64,000 nt of DNA, from contig CAMXCT020000247.1 of NCBI GenBank assembly GCA_947184155.2, forward strand, positions 880,170 to 944,169, given 5' to 3'. The notes under the pieces are model-generated. The model saw nothing but the letters and a program-made list of their open reading frames with translations, was not told the origin of the DNA and ran no database searches. Shown here piece after piece: positions 24,676 to 35,684 of this stretch. Every line of letters begins with the position of its first letter. Position 1 is the first letter of the stretch. This stretch comes from Cladocopium goreaui. Taxonomy: Eukaryota > Sar > Dinophyceae > Suessiales > Symbiodiniaceae. Both the position numbers and the translations under genes were made by a program.

Positions 24676-24838
24676 TATATGATATATGATATATATATAT
24701 AGATGCATCATATGGGATATCAACCATGTGCCAACCGAGATCCATAACATAGACCCGGGCAAGCCGGCGGCGGAAGTTTCCCAAACATAAATGACCTATA
24801 GTTCAAAGACAACCTGTCCCGACCGTGTCCTTCCCTCG

Positions 24839-25804
24839 ACACTCCACACCTCACACTGCACAGTGCACTCTTCGCACTCCAAACTTCAAACTTCACACTC
24901 CACACTTCACACTCCACACTTCTCACTTCTCACTGCTTCCTTCACACTCCAAACCTCCCACTTCACACTTCACACTGCACACTTCACACTTCACAGTCCA
25001 CACTTCACACTTCACACTTCACAGTCCACACTTCACACTTCACACTTCACAGTCCACACTTCTCACTTCGCACTTCACACTTCACACTTCACCCTCCACA
25101 TTTCACACTTCTCACTTCTCACTGCTTCCTTCACACTCCAAACTTCACACTTCACACTTCTCACTTCGCACTTCACACTCCACACTTCACAGTCCACACT
25201 TCACACTTCTCACTTCTCACTGCTTCCTTCCCACTCCAAACTTCACACTCCAAAACTCACACTTCACACTTCTCACTTCGCACTTCGCACTCCACACTTC
25301 ACTCACACTTCACACTTCACAGTCCACACTTCACACTTCTCACTGCTTCCTTCACACTTCACACTTCACACTTCACAGTCCACACTTCTCACTTCGCACT
25401 TCACACTTCACACTCCACATTTCACACTTCTCACTTCACACTTCTCACTTCTCACTGCTTCCTTCACACTCCAAACTTCACAGTCCACACTTCACACTTC
25501 TCACTTCTCACTGCTTCCTTTCCACTCCAAACTTCACACTCCAAACTTCACACTTCACACTTCTCACTTCGCACTTCACACTCCACACTTCACTCACACT
25601 TCACACTTCACAGTCCACACTTCACACTTCTCACTGCTTCCTTCACACTCCAAACCTCACACTTCACACTTCACTTCACACTGCGCTCTTCGCACTCCAA
25701 ACTTAAACTTCACACTCCACACTTCGCACTTCTCACTTCCCACTGCTTCCTTCACACTGCACACTTCACACTGCACTCTTCACGCCCCACACTTCACACT
25801 GCTC
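24839..25804 (+). repeat. CACTTCA satellite-like array, about 1 kb
   Basis: Continuous irregular repetition of CACTTCACACTTCACACTCC and CACTTCTCACTTCTCACTGC. It yields long Thr/Ser/His/Phe frames in two phases, which are rejected as genes. A longer-range period is visible through the recurring CACTGCTTCCTTC word. Confidence 0.9.
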
Positions 25805-25830
25805 TAAACCTACGTGCAACAAAAAAACAC

Positions 25831-27766
25831 TAGCGCCAAAATGGAGAAAATCTGCTAACAAATCCATGTCGCAGCCTTCATGCAGCCACTCCAAGACGAT
25901 GTACGAGATCCAGCTGCAAAAGACATTACGCATGCAGCTAAAGCAAGAAGCAACCTTGACGCAGCCATTCCAATGCGATCTGCGGAGACTGAGTTGCAAA
26001 ACACAAGAAAACTACGCGCAACGGCGTCGGAAATTGTAGCTCCAAAATCGGATCTCGACGCCAGAGCGAAAAAAAACGATTTTGAAGCACTTTTTAAAAG
26101 GATTTTTAGAAGGAAAATCACTAGCGGCACTAGCGCCAAAATGGAGAAAATCTGCTGACAAATCACTGTCGCAGCCTTCATGCAGCAACTCCAATACGAT
26201 TTACGAGATCCAGCTGCAAAAGACAATAGTATTACGAATGCAGCCACAGCACGAAGCAACCTTGACGCAGCCATTACAATGCGATCTGCAGAGACTGAGT
26301 TGCAAAACACAATAGAACTACGTGCAACGGCGTCGGAAATTGTAGCTCCAAAACCGGATCTCGACGCCAGAGCGAAAAAAAAACGATTTTGAAGCACTTT
26401 TTAAAAGGATTTTTAGAAGGAAAATCATTAGCGCCAAAATGGAGAAAATCTGCTGACAAATCACTGTGGCAGCCTTCATGCAGCCACTCCAATACGATTT
26501 ACGAAGTCCAGCTGCAAAAGACAATAGTAGTACGAATGCAGCCACAGCACGAAGCAACCTTGACGCAGCCATTACAATGCGATCTGCAGAGACTGAGTTG
26601 CAAAACACAATAGAACTACGCGCAACGGCGTCGGAAATTGTAGCTCCAAAACCGGATCTCGACGCCAGAGCGAAAAAAAGACGATTTTGAAGCACTTTTT
26701 AAAAGGATTTTTAGAAGGAAAATCACTAGCGCCAAAATGGAGAAAATCTGCTGACAAATCACTGTGGCAGCCTTCATGCAGCCACTCCAATACGATTTAC
26801 GAAGTCCAGCTGCAAAAGACACTAGTATGACAAATGCAGCCACAGCACGAAGCAACCTTGACGCAGCCATTACAATGCGATCTGCAGAGACTGAGTTGCA
26901 AAACACAATAGAACTACGCGCAACGGCGTCGGAAATTGTAGCTCCAAAACCGGATCTCGACGCCAGAGCGAAAAAAAGACGATTTTGAAGCACTTTTTAA
27001 AAAGGATTTTTAGAAGGAAAATCACTAGCGCCAAAATGGAGAAAATCTGCTGACAAATCACTGTCGCAGCCTTCATGCAGCCACTCCAATACGATTTACG
27101 AAGTCCAGCTGCAAAAGACAATAGTATTACCAATGCAGCCACAGCACGAAGCAACCTTGACGCAGCCATTACAATGCGATCTGCAGAGACTGAGTTGCAA
27201 AACACAATAGAACTACGCGCAACGGCGTCGGAAATTGTAGCTCCAAAACCGGATCTCGACGCCAGAGCGAAAAAAAGACGATTTTGAAGCACTTTTTAAA
27301 AGGATTTTTAGAAGGAAAATCATTAGCGCCAAAATGGAGAAAATCTGCTAACAAATCCATGTCGCAGCCTTCATGCAGCCACTCCAATACGATTTACGAA
27401 GTCCAGCTGCAAAAGACAATAGTAGTACGAATGCAGCCACAGCACGAAGCAACCTTGACGCAGCCATTACAATGCGATCTGCAGAGACTGAGTTGCAAAA
27501 CACAATAGAACTACGTGCAACGGCGTCGGAAATTGTAGCTCCAAAACCGGATCTCGACGCCAGAGCGAAAAAAAGACGATTTTGAAGCACTTTTTAAAAG
27601 GATTTTTAGAAGGAAAATCATTAGCGCCAAAATGGAGAAAATCTGCTGACAAATCACTGTCGCAGCCTTCATGCAGCCACTCCAATACGATTTACGAAGT
27701 CCAGCTGCAAAAGACAATAGTATTACGAATGCAGCCACAGCACGAAGCAACCTTGACGCAGCCATT
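25831..27766 (+). repeat. Seven-copy tandem repeat of about 298 bp
   Basis: TAGCGCCAAAATGGAGAAAA begins units at 25831, 26131, 26429, 26727, 27026, 27324 and 27622 (periods 300, 298, 298, 299, 298, 298). The last unit breaks off at about 27766 in CAGCCATTTACA. Units are highly similar and CpG-rich (CAACGGCGTCGGAAATTG). Hydrophobic minus frames of 125-180 residues (FFALASRSGFGATISDAV) repeat with the unit and lack independent support. Confidence 0.9.
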
Positions 27767-28402
27767 TACACTGCGGGAACGATCCTACAGTTGCAAATCA
27801 CAATGGAATTCCATCGGCAACTCATCCACCAGCACCACTTGCAATCCCATTTACATTGCGGGAACGATCCTACAGTTGCAAATCACAATGGAATTCTGTC
27901 GACCGCACATGCACGAAAAACAGTTGAAACCCCATTTACAATGCGGAACCGATCCGAGCATGATCCGAGACCGATCCGAACATGATCCGACCACACACGA
28001 GACCGTCTCGCACCCGTCGCACCGCAGAGGTAGATCATCGAGGTTCGGGGACGGACTTTGTATGGAAAAACATAGGGTTTCGTGCATCTGCTATCTCTCA
28101 AAAACGCATTTCGTGCGAGACTTCCTTCAAAACTCCATCGGCAACTCCTCCACCAGCACCACTTGCAATCCCATTTACAGTGAGGGAACGATCCTAGAGT
28201 TGCAAATCACAATGGAATTCCATCGGCAACTCATCCACCAGCACCACTTGCAACCCCATTTACAATGCGGGAACGATCCTACAGTTGCAAATCACAATGG
28301 AATTCTGTCGACCACAAATGCACGAAACACAGGTGACACCCCATTTACAATGCGGAACCGATCCGAGCATGATCCGACCATGATCCGAGACCGATCCGAC
28401 CA
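27766..28402 (+). repeat. Duplicated repeat segment; target of the 14.5 kb transposon
   Basis: The block CATTTACA-TGCGGGAACGATCC with ACAGTTGCAAATCACAATGG and GATCCGAGCATGATCCG occurs several times, with two long versions at about 27766-28020 and 28150-28402. The second is interrupted at 28403 by the transposon end and resumes at 42879. A 37-codon-scale open frame on the plus strand (282 residues from 27582) is repeat translation. Confidence 0.75.
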
Positions 28403-28433
28403 CTTACATAGTCCCGTTTTTTATAACTAGTTA
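28403..28433 (+). repeat. Left terminal inverted repeat of element 1
   Basis: Identical over 31 bp to the reverse complement of 42848-42878. It begins CTTACATAGTCCCG, then six T, then ATAACTAGTTA. Confidence 0.9.
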
Positions 28434-28650
28434 GCAGAATTAGCTAGTTACTAACTAATTATAAAACAGTTATAAGTCTTTATAAGGTGTTATAACTCAC
28501 TATAACATAACTTAACTAGTTATAAAGTATGCTAAGTAGTTAAGATTTTTATCTTAATTAATAATTTTAACTAACTTTTAACTAACTAACATAACTCTTG
28601 CTAATTAACTTAATTTTTAGCCAGAGTTAGCTAGAGTTAGCTATTTTTTT
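28434..28650. promoter_or_regulatory. Left subterminal repeat domain (likely transposase-binding)
   Basis: AT-rich domain packed with TAGCTAGTTACTAAC, TTATAACTCAC, AACTAACTAAC, ATAACTCTTGCTAA and GAGTTAGCTAGAGTTAGC. The right end (about 42780-42847) has the same words in inverse orientation (GAGTTAGCAAGAGTTATAAC, AACATAACTCTACATAA). Arrays like this next to the ends of CACTA-type elements bind transposase; that role is inferred here. Confidence 0.6.
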
Positions 28651-28794
28651 TCTCTTTGTATATTCTTATTTAAAAACATATAGTAAATGCTTTGCATTTC
28701 ATGAAAAAATGTGATTTTTATGTACATTCATTGCCTTGGTGGCATTGCATCAATGTGGTTTTGCTTGTTTGGTAAGGTTCCATCAGGTGCCTGA

Positions 28795-29397
28795 ATGGGA
28801 ATACATCCACCATGGTTCAAATTGCAACAACATGTAGCCATTGGACCAGATACAAACGACATGAAGGTAGACATCCAAAGGGTTTGCACCATCAGTTGCA
28901 ATGATGGCAAAGCTATTCCAGTGCCTGCCACCTTGCTGCAAGAACATGGTGGTCGCCTGTGGCTGAAGCTCAGACCCACTTCCCAACCCATTAACCAAAT
29001 GGTGTATGGCAAAGTGGACAAGAATGCTTCCTTTTCCAACCATCCAAAGTTCCAAGACTTCATTGCCAAGAGGAACCAAGTATGGGCCAAAGAAGAAACA
29101 GAGGACCAAGTGTGGGATGCTGCCAATGAAGATGAACCAAAGCCATCAGCCAAGAAGAGAAAGAGGTAGGATCCAGAAGTGGTGTCAGTTCCCCTGGCTG
29201 GAGTGGCCATCTCTTGCTTGATGCAAGGCCAAAGGCCAACCAAAAGTGATGTGGTTGTGCCACTGGAAGCAAGCCAGTTGGAACCCATTTTTGAACTTTT
29301 GCAGGAAGATGCAGACCAACTGAAAGCCAGGAAACCTTACCAGAGAAAGGTTCAAAAGGAGCAAAAGCAACCAGAAGAAGCAGCTCCCAATATGTGA
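28795..29397 (+). CDS. Element 1 protein of unknown function, interrupted by an in-frame TAG
   Basis: The frame runs 124 codons from MGIHPPWFKLQQ to KKRKR, meets TAG at 29167-29169, and continues in the same frame for 75 codons (DPEVVSVPLAGVAIS to EEAAPNM). The basic KKRKR stretch could be a nuclear localisation signal. The coding feel (Lys/Glu-rich, CCA and AAG codons) continues past the stop, so either a nonsense change or a small intron splits the gene. No domain was recognised. It is the first gene after the left end. A hairpin repeat copy lies just upstream (28740) and two lie downstream (29491, 29520). Confidence 0.5.
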
Positions 29398-29706
29398 CAA
29401 TTTTGAAGGCCAAGTGCAAGCCAATGGCTCAGTTGGAAAAAGATCACTTGCAAGTGCTTGCCACCATGGCATTATACATTCAGTGCCTGGTGGCATTGCA
29501 TCAAGTGAAGCAGCCAATATGGCATTGCATCATGATGAATTGAGCACCAAATGAAGCACATCCATTTTGGCATGTGGTTGCACATTGCTTGGTGTGCCAT
29601 TGCTTCATGGATTCTTGAAGCCAAGGAAAGCCACAAGCATGACAGGTAAGACAAAAACTAGTGCAACAGAATCCAGGTACCAAGGTTTGCACCACATAAG
29701 TCAGCC

Positions 29707-30607
29707 ATGGCTGCTGCCCTTGCCAAAGACATGGTTGACCCACAGTGTGTTAAGGCCATCAATGCCTTGCTTGCAAGCAAGCTACCTGTCAACCAGCAGG
29801 TGGACCAAATGGTAGCTAGTTTCAAAAAATATGGCTTGGCTTACACATGCACAGTCAACCCAAGTGAAATCCTTTGCCATCCCCACAACAGAGCCAACCA
29901 AATGTTGTCCTGGGTGGACATGTGGGACAAAGGCACCAAGATGTTGAGCATTGGGATGAAGAAGCAATTCTTGGGAGAATCCATTGCCATAGAGATCAGC
30001 ACTGACAGTACCACCAGAAAGGAGCAGCTGGAGGCCAACCAGAAGCTGATCCAGGAATCCACAGGGGCCATGGCACCCATGAATGGCACAGAACGTTTCT
30101 TTGGCAGCATTTATGTTTTGGTTCTGAAATTAAAATTGCTGTTTTGTTTCAACATGCACCAGCCCAGGCTTTCTGAGCTTGTCCACAAGCCACACCACAG
30201 CTTTCTTGAGGGCCATCAACCATGGGTGTCTCCCAGAAGGGCAACCAGCTTTGGAGCTCCAAAAAGGTGACACGTGTTGGGAACTCATCCAAGATGGGTG
30301 GCCATGGCTGATTCTGAGCCATTTGGTGGAGAAGCAGTGGCCAATGCTTCCCAGCATTATCCAAGGGGCTTTGAACTCAGCCAATGCCATTGCCAAAGCA
30401 GCCAATGAATTGGAATTGGCAGCTATGGTGGCCCACTTGTTTTCCCAAGGCATTGGATTGGATGAAGCCAAGCGGAGGATCCAGGCAACCACCACTGTTT
30501 TACCTGAACAGTTGACCACTCTTTCCCACTTTGTGAAGACATTCTTTGGTGGTGACACTTTCCCCTTGTTGGCTTTCCTCCAGAACTTCAGTTTCTTGGA
30601 ACATTAA
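29707..30607 (+). CDS. Element 1 unknown protein, two coding segments
   Basis: First segment starts MAAALAKDMVDPQCVK and runs to about 30110 (NGTERFFGS). The second, in another frame, runs from about 30163 (after TTTCAACATGCACCAG, acceptor-like) to the stop at 30607 and contains FLRAINHGCLPEGQP and NSANAIAKAANELELAAMV. The frame change implies a small intron of roughly 50 bp or a frameshift; the donor was not identified. The protein looks helical and soluble. No family recognised. Confidence 0.5.
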
Positions 30608-30707
30608 ATGCTGTAGCATTGCCATATATGGCATTCCACCAATTTCTGTGCAGAGTTGTTGAATTGTTTTTTGTTTTTGAAACTAAGGTAGGAACTTCAA
30701 CATTCAG

Positions 30708-31230
30708 CTCCAAGTGGGCCAAGACTTGTTGGAGGCCATCACCTACACCAATTTCAAAGTTCATGGGCAAGTTTTTCCATTGGTGAGGGTTGCCATGTGG
30801 TGTGCTATGCTCACCACCAACAAACATCAATCAGGAATCCAAAAGCTTTTGGTGAAAAATGACATTGATAAACTGAAAGGTCCATGTTCCATGGACAAGT
30901 TGAAACAGAGTGAGGAGCTGCTCAAAGCCAGCTGGTCCATTGTGACACAGCACTCAGATTCCCACCACAGCTACAAATGCTTTGGCAGGCTTTGCACCAG
31001 GTGCATTTTGTATTTGGTAGGCAAGCAGAAGTTTTCCAGGGAGTCCAAGGTGTTTGAAACTTTGGAGAGCATGGTGGAGCTTTTCACCCAGGAGATGTCC
31101 AACACAACAATGCAGCAGGCACAGCAGCCAAAGGAAGACCAGAAGCCAATGGATGTTTTGCATGCCAATCCTCGACAAGTGGCTTTGCTCCAAAATGGTC
31201 ACATTAAACTGGGTCAGCAGCACCTGGGTT
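30708..31230 (+). CDS. Element 1 coding segment, helical protein
   Basis: An acceptor-like AACATTCAG (ending 30707) is followed by a long frame reading LQVGQDLLEAITYTNF, then LVKNDIDKLKGPCSMDKLK, ESKVFETLESMVELFTQEM and GHIKLGQQHLGF. After about 31225 the frame enters a spacer with a hairpin copy (31254-31266), so a donor (GGGTTTTATT) probably lies there. It may be a further exon of the preceding gene. Function unknown. Confidence 0.5.
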
Positions 31231-31321
31231 TTATTAAGTGTTCCCCAGCCTGGTGGCATTGCATCAATGACTTCAGCATACATGCTGTTCTGGCAATACT
31301 TGTTTTTGACCAAGGTACCAA

Positions 31322-32059
31322 ATGCAAAAAGATTACCCTGGCATGGTCTTTGCCTGCACTTCCATGAGTGACACCACCATCACCATGGTGCACAAACCTC
31401 CTTTGGAACAGGAGATCCAAGTTGATGTGCCATTTGCAGACCTTGGCAAATGGAAGGTGACCAGGTGCCACATGGCCAAAGTTTGCCCAGCTCCCACTGT
31501 GGAGCCATTGCTTCCACAGAATGTGCCTTATTGCCAGGAGGAGCGCTTGAGGCTGCAAGCCACTTTGGCCTTGCATGAAGCCCATGACAAGCACCAAGTG
31601 AACCATTTGCAAGTTGCCTTTGTGACCAGCCCCACAGGCTTGTACACATTGCAGCCTTTGAAAAAGGCCAAGGTGCTGAAGCTGGTTCCCATTGGCAATG
31701 TTTCCAAAGCCAAGGAATCACCACCCAAGGGTGCTATCTTGATGGACTTTGGTGGATTGACCTGGCAAATCCAAGGTTGGAAGCAATTCCAAAGTTTTGA
31801 GGATGCCAGTCCCAAGCCCAATGATACATTGGTGCCATACTTTTGGTGTAAAGCAACCAAGGAGGACTCCAACATGGAGTTTGGCCACGTGAACCTGTCC
31901 ACCAACTATGGCACACTGAAGGTCCCAGTTCTCACCAATTCCAAAGCTGTGGAAGCCAACCAGGTTCTCTTGTACCAGAAGGTCGATGATGACACCACTG
32001 AAGCCACTGAGACCACTGAGGGAGCCACACCTAGCAAGAAGAAGAAAGCCAAGAAATAA
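31322..32059 (+). CDS. Element 1 unknown protein, 245 residues
   Basis: Frame from MQKDYPGMVFACTSMSD to a lysine-rich tail (TPSKKKKAKK). The middle has beta-rich stretches (ILMDFGGLTWQIQGW, TLVPYFWCKATKEDS, NYGTLKVPVL) and a Gln/His/Lys helix (RLRLQATLALHEAHDK). An acceptor-like CCAAG precedes the ATG, so an upstream exon may join here. The basic tail suggests nuclear or DNA-binding protein. No recognised domain. Two hairpin copies with compensatory stem changes follow at 32101 and 32141. Confidence 0.55.
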   Translation: MQKDYPGMVFACTSMSDTTITMVHKPPLEQEIQVDVPFADLGKWKVTRCHMAKVCPAPTVEPLLPQNVPYCQEERLRLQATLALHEAHDKHQVNHLQVAFVTSPTGLYTLQPLKKAKVLKLVPIGNVSKAKESPPKGAILMDFGGLTWQIQGWKQFQSFEDASPKPNDTLVPYFWCKATKEDSNMEFGHVNLSTNYGTLKVPVLTNSKAVEANQVLLYQKVDDDTTEATETTEGATPSKKKKAKK

Positions 32060-32975
32060 ACACTCACCACCAGAGGTTGAAAAGAAACAAAAGTGTCATA
32101 TGCTTTGTAGCATTGCATCAGGTGCTGTTGGGAACCACCAGCTACATAGCATTGCATCAAGCAAGGCCCTGTGGCATTCCAACTCAAATTTGTTCACTTG
32201 ATTCTTGTTGCCATTCTAGCATTAAATCCATGATTTCACATGGTCCAGCCATGAGATGTGCACAAGCTTGATCTAAGTATATAATGGGTTGCAGTTACAG
32301 CCCAAAGACCCATGAGGGCCATGCAAGGTGTTTCCTTGCAACCTCCAAGGCTTGGAATCTAGCTCTTCACCACCATTTGCCAATGATGGTGAAGAGCTAG
32401 GTGCCCTGCCATGGGGAGGTTGAGTGGGGAGGGGTGGGGGTGTCCAAGCTTTCCTTTCATGGACCTTGGACCAGGCACCAAAGGGGCATTGCACCAAGGA
32501 TTGCACATGTGGATCTGCCAAACACCTCATGGGGGTCAGATGCAATTCATGCCAGTGCTTTGCCATTAGCAAGACAACATGAAGGTGCACACCTGCCTGC
32601 TGTTTTCCATGGCATGGCTTTGGCCTTTATCCATTCAAGGCAATGAGAAGATGCACCACTATCCAATATCTTGGCTGGTTGTGCAGCTTCTGGTTTCCCA
32701 AGCTTGTTGCCAACTTGATAATGAACAAGTAACACTCATGTTGTGGCTGAAAAAATGATCTTGCAGTTGCTGCATTGAACTTTTGTGTAGTGGTAGTGCT
32801 GGTGCTTAGGTATTGCAAGGAATGCTATTTAGAAGGTGCCATGGCATGTGCTGGTTGCCATATTGGCATTGTAAACATGCATTGGCAATTGTGGCATCCA
32901 GATGTCTAGCAGCCATAATGGCATTACATCAGCAAGCGAAAGTCTAGCAGCCATAATGGTATTACATCACCAAGT
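32060..32975. other. Element 1 spacer with hairpin copies
   Basis: No supported gene. It contains hairpin repeats at 32101-32120, 32141-32159 and two related copies (about 32918 and 32954), and an inverted repeat AGCTCTTCACCA...TGGTGAAGAGCT at about 32360-32400. Confidence 0.5.
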
Positions 32976-32977
32976 GA

Positions 32978-33420
32978 AAGACTTTAGCATGCCACCACCA
33001 TGCCATGGGGGGCTGACCTGTAAAACTTGCAGCTGTGCTTCCAAAGGGTCATTGCCACACTGGACAGCATTTCTTTGCTTCCAAGCCATGGGCCAAGGTT
33101 TGTCTGCACCACCAGCCTCTGCTGAAGCTGCCATGGTGACAACAGGCAATGTGGATCCAGCCACTGGAAAGTACTTTGCCAATGGACCATGGCAACCAGG
33201 GCCTCCCTCCATAGTTGACCTTTGCCATTTCATTCCAGGTGATCCATTTTGGTGGAGTGTCCACTGCAGCACCCCAGGGTGCCAAAGCTGGTTGTGGGTG
33301 GAGAAGACCAGACTCCCACAGTTCCAGCAGTGCACCCAGTGCCAGCAACCCTGGATCCAGAGCTTCCTTACCAATGGGGCAAACAAATGGCATGATGGCC
33401 CACCTGATGACCAGCAGTAG
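32978..33420 (+). CDS. Element 1 zinc-ribbon protein 1
   Basis: Open frame from about MPPPCHGGLTCKTCSC to NKWHDGPPDDQQ. An acceptor-like GAAAGACTTTAG precedes it. Near the C-terminus is CSTPGCQSWLW...CTQCQQPW, a C-x4-C...C-x2-C arrangement followed by PW, as in a small zinc ribbon. A second Cys group (CKTCSC) is near the N-terminus. The ribbon is clearly related to the one in the gene at 33966 (C-x4-C, SW, C-x2-C, PW). The likely role is DNA or protein binding; inferred only from cysteine spacing. A weak internal splice possibility exists at CATTTCATTCCAG (near 33238). Confidence 0.55.
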
Positions 33421-33960
33421 CCATGACCAGCAAATGGTGCCAAAAGGCATGCCAATATGGAGGGAAAGAAAGAATGGCTGAACCAGCAGTATGTTCTTTC
33501 CATGCACTTGGTTATCTAATGTTGGAAGCATTGATAATATAGTTGTTTTTTAAAATAAACATTTGCTTTATATGGAATTTGTTTACCAAGACCATGGTAC
33601 ACTCAGATCATATGATCAAATTATGGTATTGCCATATTGCAAGAATTATTGTTATGTATGTATATATATATATATATTTGTAGCCTTTAATGGCAGTGCA
33701 TCAATGTTCATGTCACCCCAACATGGTTGCCACTAGTGGCATTACATCAAATAATTATCTTTGTTCCCATAAACTCATTAGAACACGTTTTCCACATACA
33801 TATGCCACCATGGCATTACATCAATTTTACCATGTGTGTTTGGTTTGCCTGTTTGTGGCATTGCATCATTTCTTTGCATTCAAGCTTGGTGATTTTTTTT
33901 TGGGGGGCAGCCATTTGTCTCCAAGGTTGCCATAGCTTCCCAAGACTCCAAGCCAATTGC
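33421..33960. other. Element 1 spacer
   Basis: AT-rich with a TA tract near 33660 and hairpin repeat copies at about 33690, 33737, 33810 and 33855. No gene supported. Confidence 0.5.
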
Positions 33961-33965
33961 TCACC

Positions 33966-34322
33966 ATGGCCAAGGTGTCCAAGCCCATGAAGGTTTCCAT
34001 GAAGGCCACCAAGAAGGTGCCAGCCATGAACTCCCAAGAGACCATGCCAGATGAGTCCAAGGGGTTGTACCACGCAGTGCTCCATTGCACCAAGCCCAAG
34101 TGCCCATCTTGGATCTTCATGAGGAAGTTCCATGGTGGCCATTGTGTGGTTTGCCACACACCATGGAGCCAGAGCTACCCAAAGGGTGCCATGTGGTGGT
34201 CAGATGTGACCAAAACCACCAAGAAGAAGGCCACCAAGCCACTTCCAAACGACCAGAAGCCCAAGAAGGCCATGAAGGCCATGAAGGCCATGAAGGCCCA
34301 CAAGACCATGAAGGCCAAGTGA
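33966..34322 (+). CDS. Element 1 zinc-ribbon protein 2 with lysine-rich tail
   Basis: Frame of 118 residues starting MAKVSKPMKVSMKATKK. It contains HCTKPKCPSWIF...GGHCVVCHTPW, with the same C-x4-C, SW, C-x2-C, PW pattern as the preceding gene, so the two are paralogous domains. The C-terminus is strongly basic and repetitive (MKAMKAMKAHKTMKAK), which suggests nucleic-acid binding. The local GCCATGAAG repeat may vary in copy number. Start chosen at the first ATG, which follows a run without other ATGs. Confidence 0.6.
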   Translation: MAKVSKPMKVSMKATKKVPAMNSQETMPDESKGLYHAVLHCTKPKCPSWIFMRKFHGGHCVVCHTPWSQSYPKGAMWWSDVTKTTKKKATKPLPNDQKPKKAMKAMKAMKAHKTMKAK

Positions 34323-34329
34323 GGGGGAG

Positions 34330-34750
34330 GCCACAACCATGGACCAACTCTTCCAGATGCTGATGGAAAGAAAGCTGCTTGACCACCATTGCCATTGTGG
34401 CATTCCATCAGTTGCATTTATGTCCATACCACTTACTTTTGCCATGGCCATTGTGGCCTTACATCAATGTGGATTTTTGTTTTTTTTTGCCATTATGGCA
34501 TTGCATCAGATGTTTTTTTCTTGGGAAACAGGCCCTTAGCAGCCTGCCACCATGGCATTGCATCATTTCCATGAATATTAGTTTCAATAAGGGCAACCCA
34601 TATACTACAATCTATTTTTCAATATATTTGGTTAGGTTTGATTGTAAATCCATTATCTTCAAGTAAATGTTGTTGCCAATAGTTTACACCTGCTTTTATT
34701 GCAGCCAGATTGTCCAGAGTTTCCATTGAATCCATTCCCACTTGGACTAT
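34330..34750. other. Element 1 spacer with four hairpin copies
   Basis: Hairpin repeats at about 34390-34412, 34450-34468, 34488-34508 and 34545-34565. No supported gene. An acceptor-like TTTTATTGCAG lies at about 34692-34703, so a 5' UTR exon may begin here for the next gene. Confidence 0.45.
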
Positions 34751-34760
34751 TGGGTGAGCC

Positions 34761-35153
34761 ATGGTCAACATTTCCATTGATGACTATACCATCAGTGAAG
34801 GACCATTGGGACGCCACTTGGTGCTTTTCTTCAATGATGGCACCAGCCAAAGGTAACTTGGATGTCATGGCAAGTAATCCATGGATTTCATTGCATGCAA
34901 CATCCAAACCACCATAGGGTTTCCATAGTTGAAATGGTGGCTAAGGTACCCAGTGCCTGCTCCCAATCCAGAAGGGTCCATGAGGACCAAATGGACACTG
35001 GTGACCAATATCAATGGAGAGAAGATCCAGCATAGGGTCCACCAAGCTCCAGGCCATGCACTCCAGATGATTGAGGTGGAGTACTTGGCCAAGCTCATCC
35101 ATGGGAAGCCCATTGAGGAGACCACTGCATTGGTCCACCATTGGTTCAATTGA
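34761..35153 (+). CDS. Element 1 small spliced gene, about 100 residues
   Basis: Exon 1 (34761-34852) reads MVNISIDDYTISEGP then HLVLFFNDGTSQ and ends AG|GTAACTTG. Exon 2 (34946-35153) starts after GTGGCTAAG and reads YPVPAPNPEG, TLVTNINGEKIQHRVHQ and EVEYLAKLIHGKPIEE. Both sides are phase 2, so the 93 bp intron removes the stop that otherwise follows exon 1. Beta-rich; no family recognised. It is the clearest small intron in the left half of the element. Confidence 0.6.
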
Positions 35154-35199
35154 AACCATGTTGGATTTCCAGACAAGAGCGTTGAGGTATAAAAAAAAA

Positions 35200-35680
35200 C
35201 ATCTGCGTTGATTTTTTTTGCCATCAATGGCATTGCATCAATATTGGTATATATATATATAATGTGTATATATGGTAATTAAAACTATTTCCTTTTGATT
35301 GTCAGTGATGACATCCAAGAACTTGCCAGTGATGGCATTACATCAGACATACCATAACTACATGTTGCCATATATGGCATTGCATCAGATATAGCATAAC
35401 TAAATGTTGCCATATATGGCATTGCATCAATGTGTGTGTTTTTGTTTTTTTTGGTGTGGTTTGATTTGCCATTCATGGCATTGCATCCATTTATTTTGTT
35501 TCATGGTTGTCATTCATGGCAGTTCAAGGAAATATTTTGTTATGATTTCACTATGGTTTTGCATATTCATGATTGTGAAATTGGTTCATACATGGTTGCA
35601 ATTTGGCTTACCAACATTATTTTTTCCATTGCATGTACAAGCATGCTCAGCGATCAATAATATATAGTATAGCATTAGAA
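35200..35680. other. Element 1 spacer with clustered hairpins
   Basis: Five hairpin copies, including two identical ones (35365-35387 and 35407-35429, TTGCCATATATGGCATTGCATCA in two parts: TTGCCATATATGGCA then TTGCATCA), plus about 35217-35239, 35325-35347 and 35467-35488. No coding sequence. Confidence 0.6.
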
Positions 35681-35684
35681 AAAC

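Noticed and set aside
24791..25807. 338-residue and 293-residue overlapping frames rich in His/Thr/Ser/Phe
   Set aside because: Direct translation of the CACTTCA satellite in two phases; no stop arises because of repeat composition.
25855..27292. Hydrophobic minus frames (FFALASRSGFGATISDAV) repeated in the 298 bp array
   Set aside because: They recur with every repeat, differ by indels that shift frame, and have no start or domain context.
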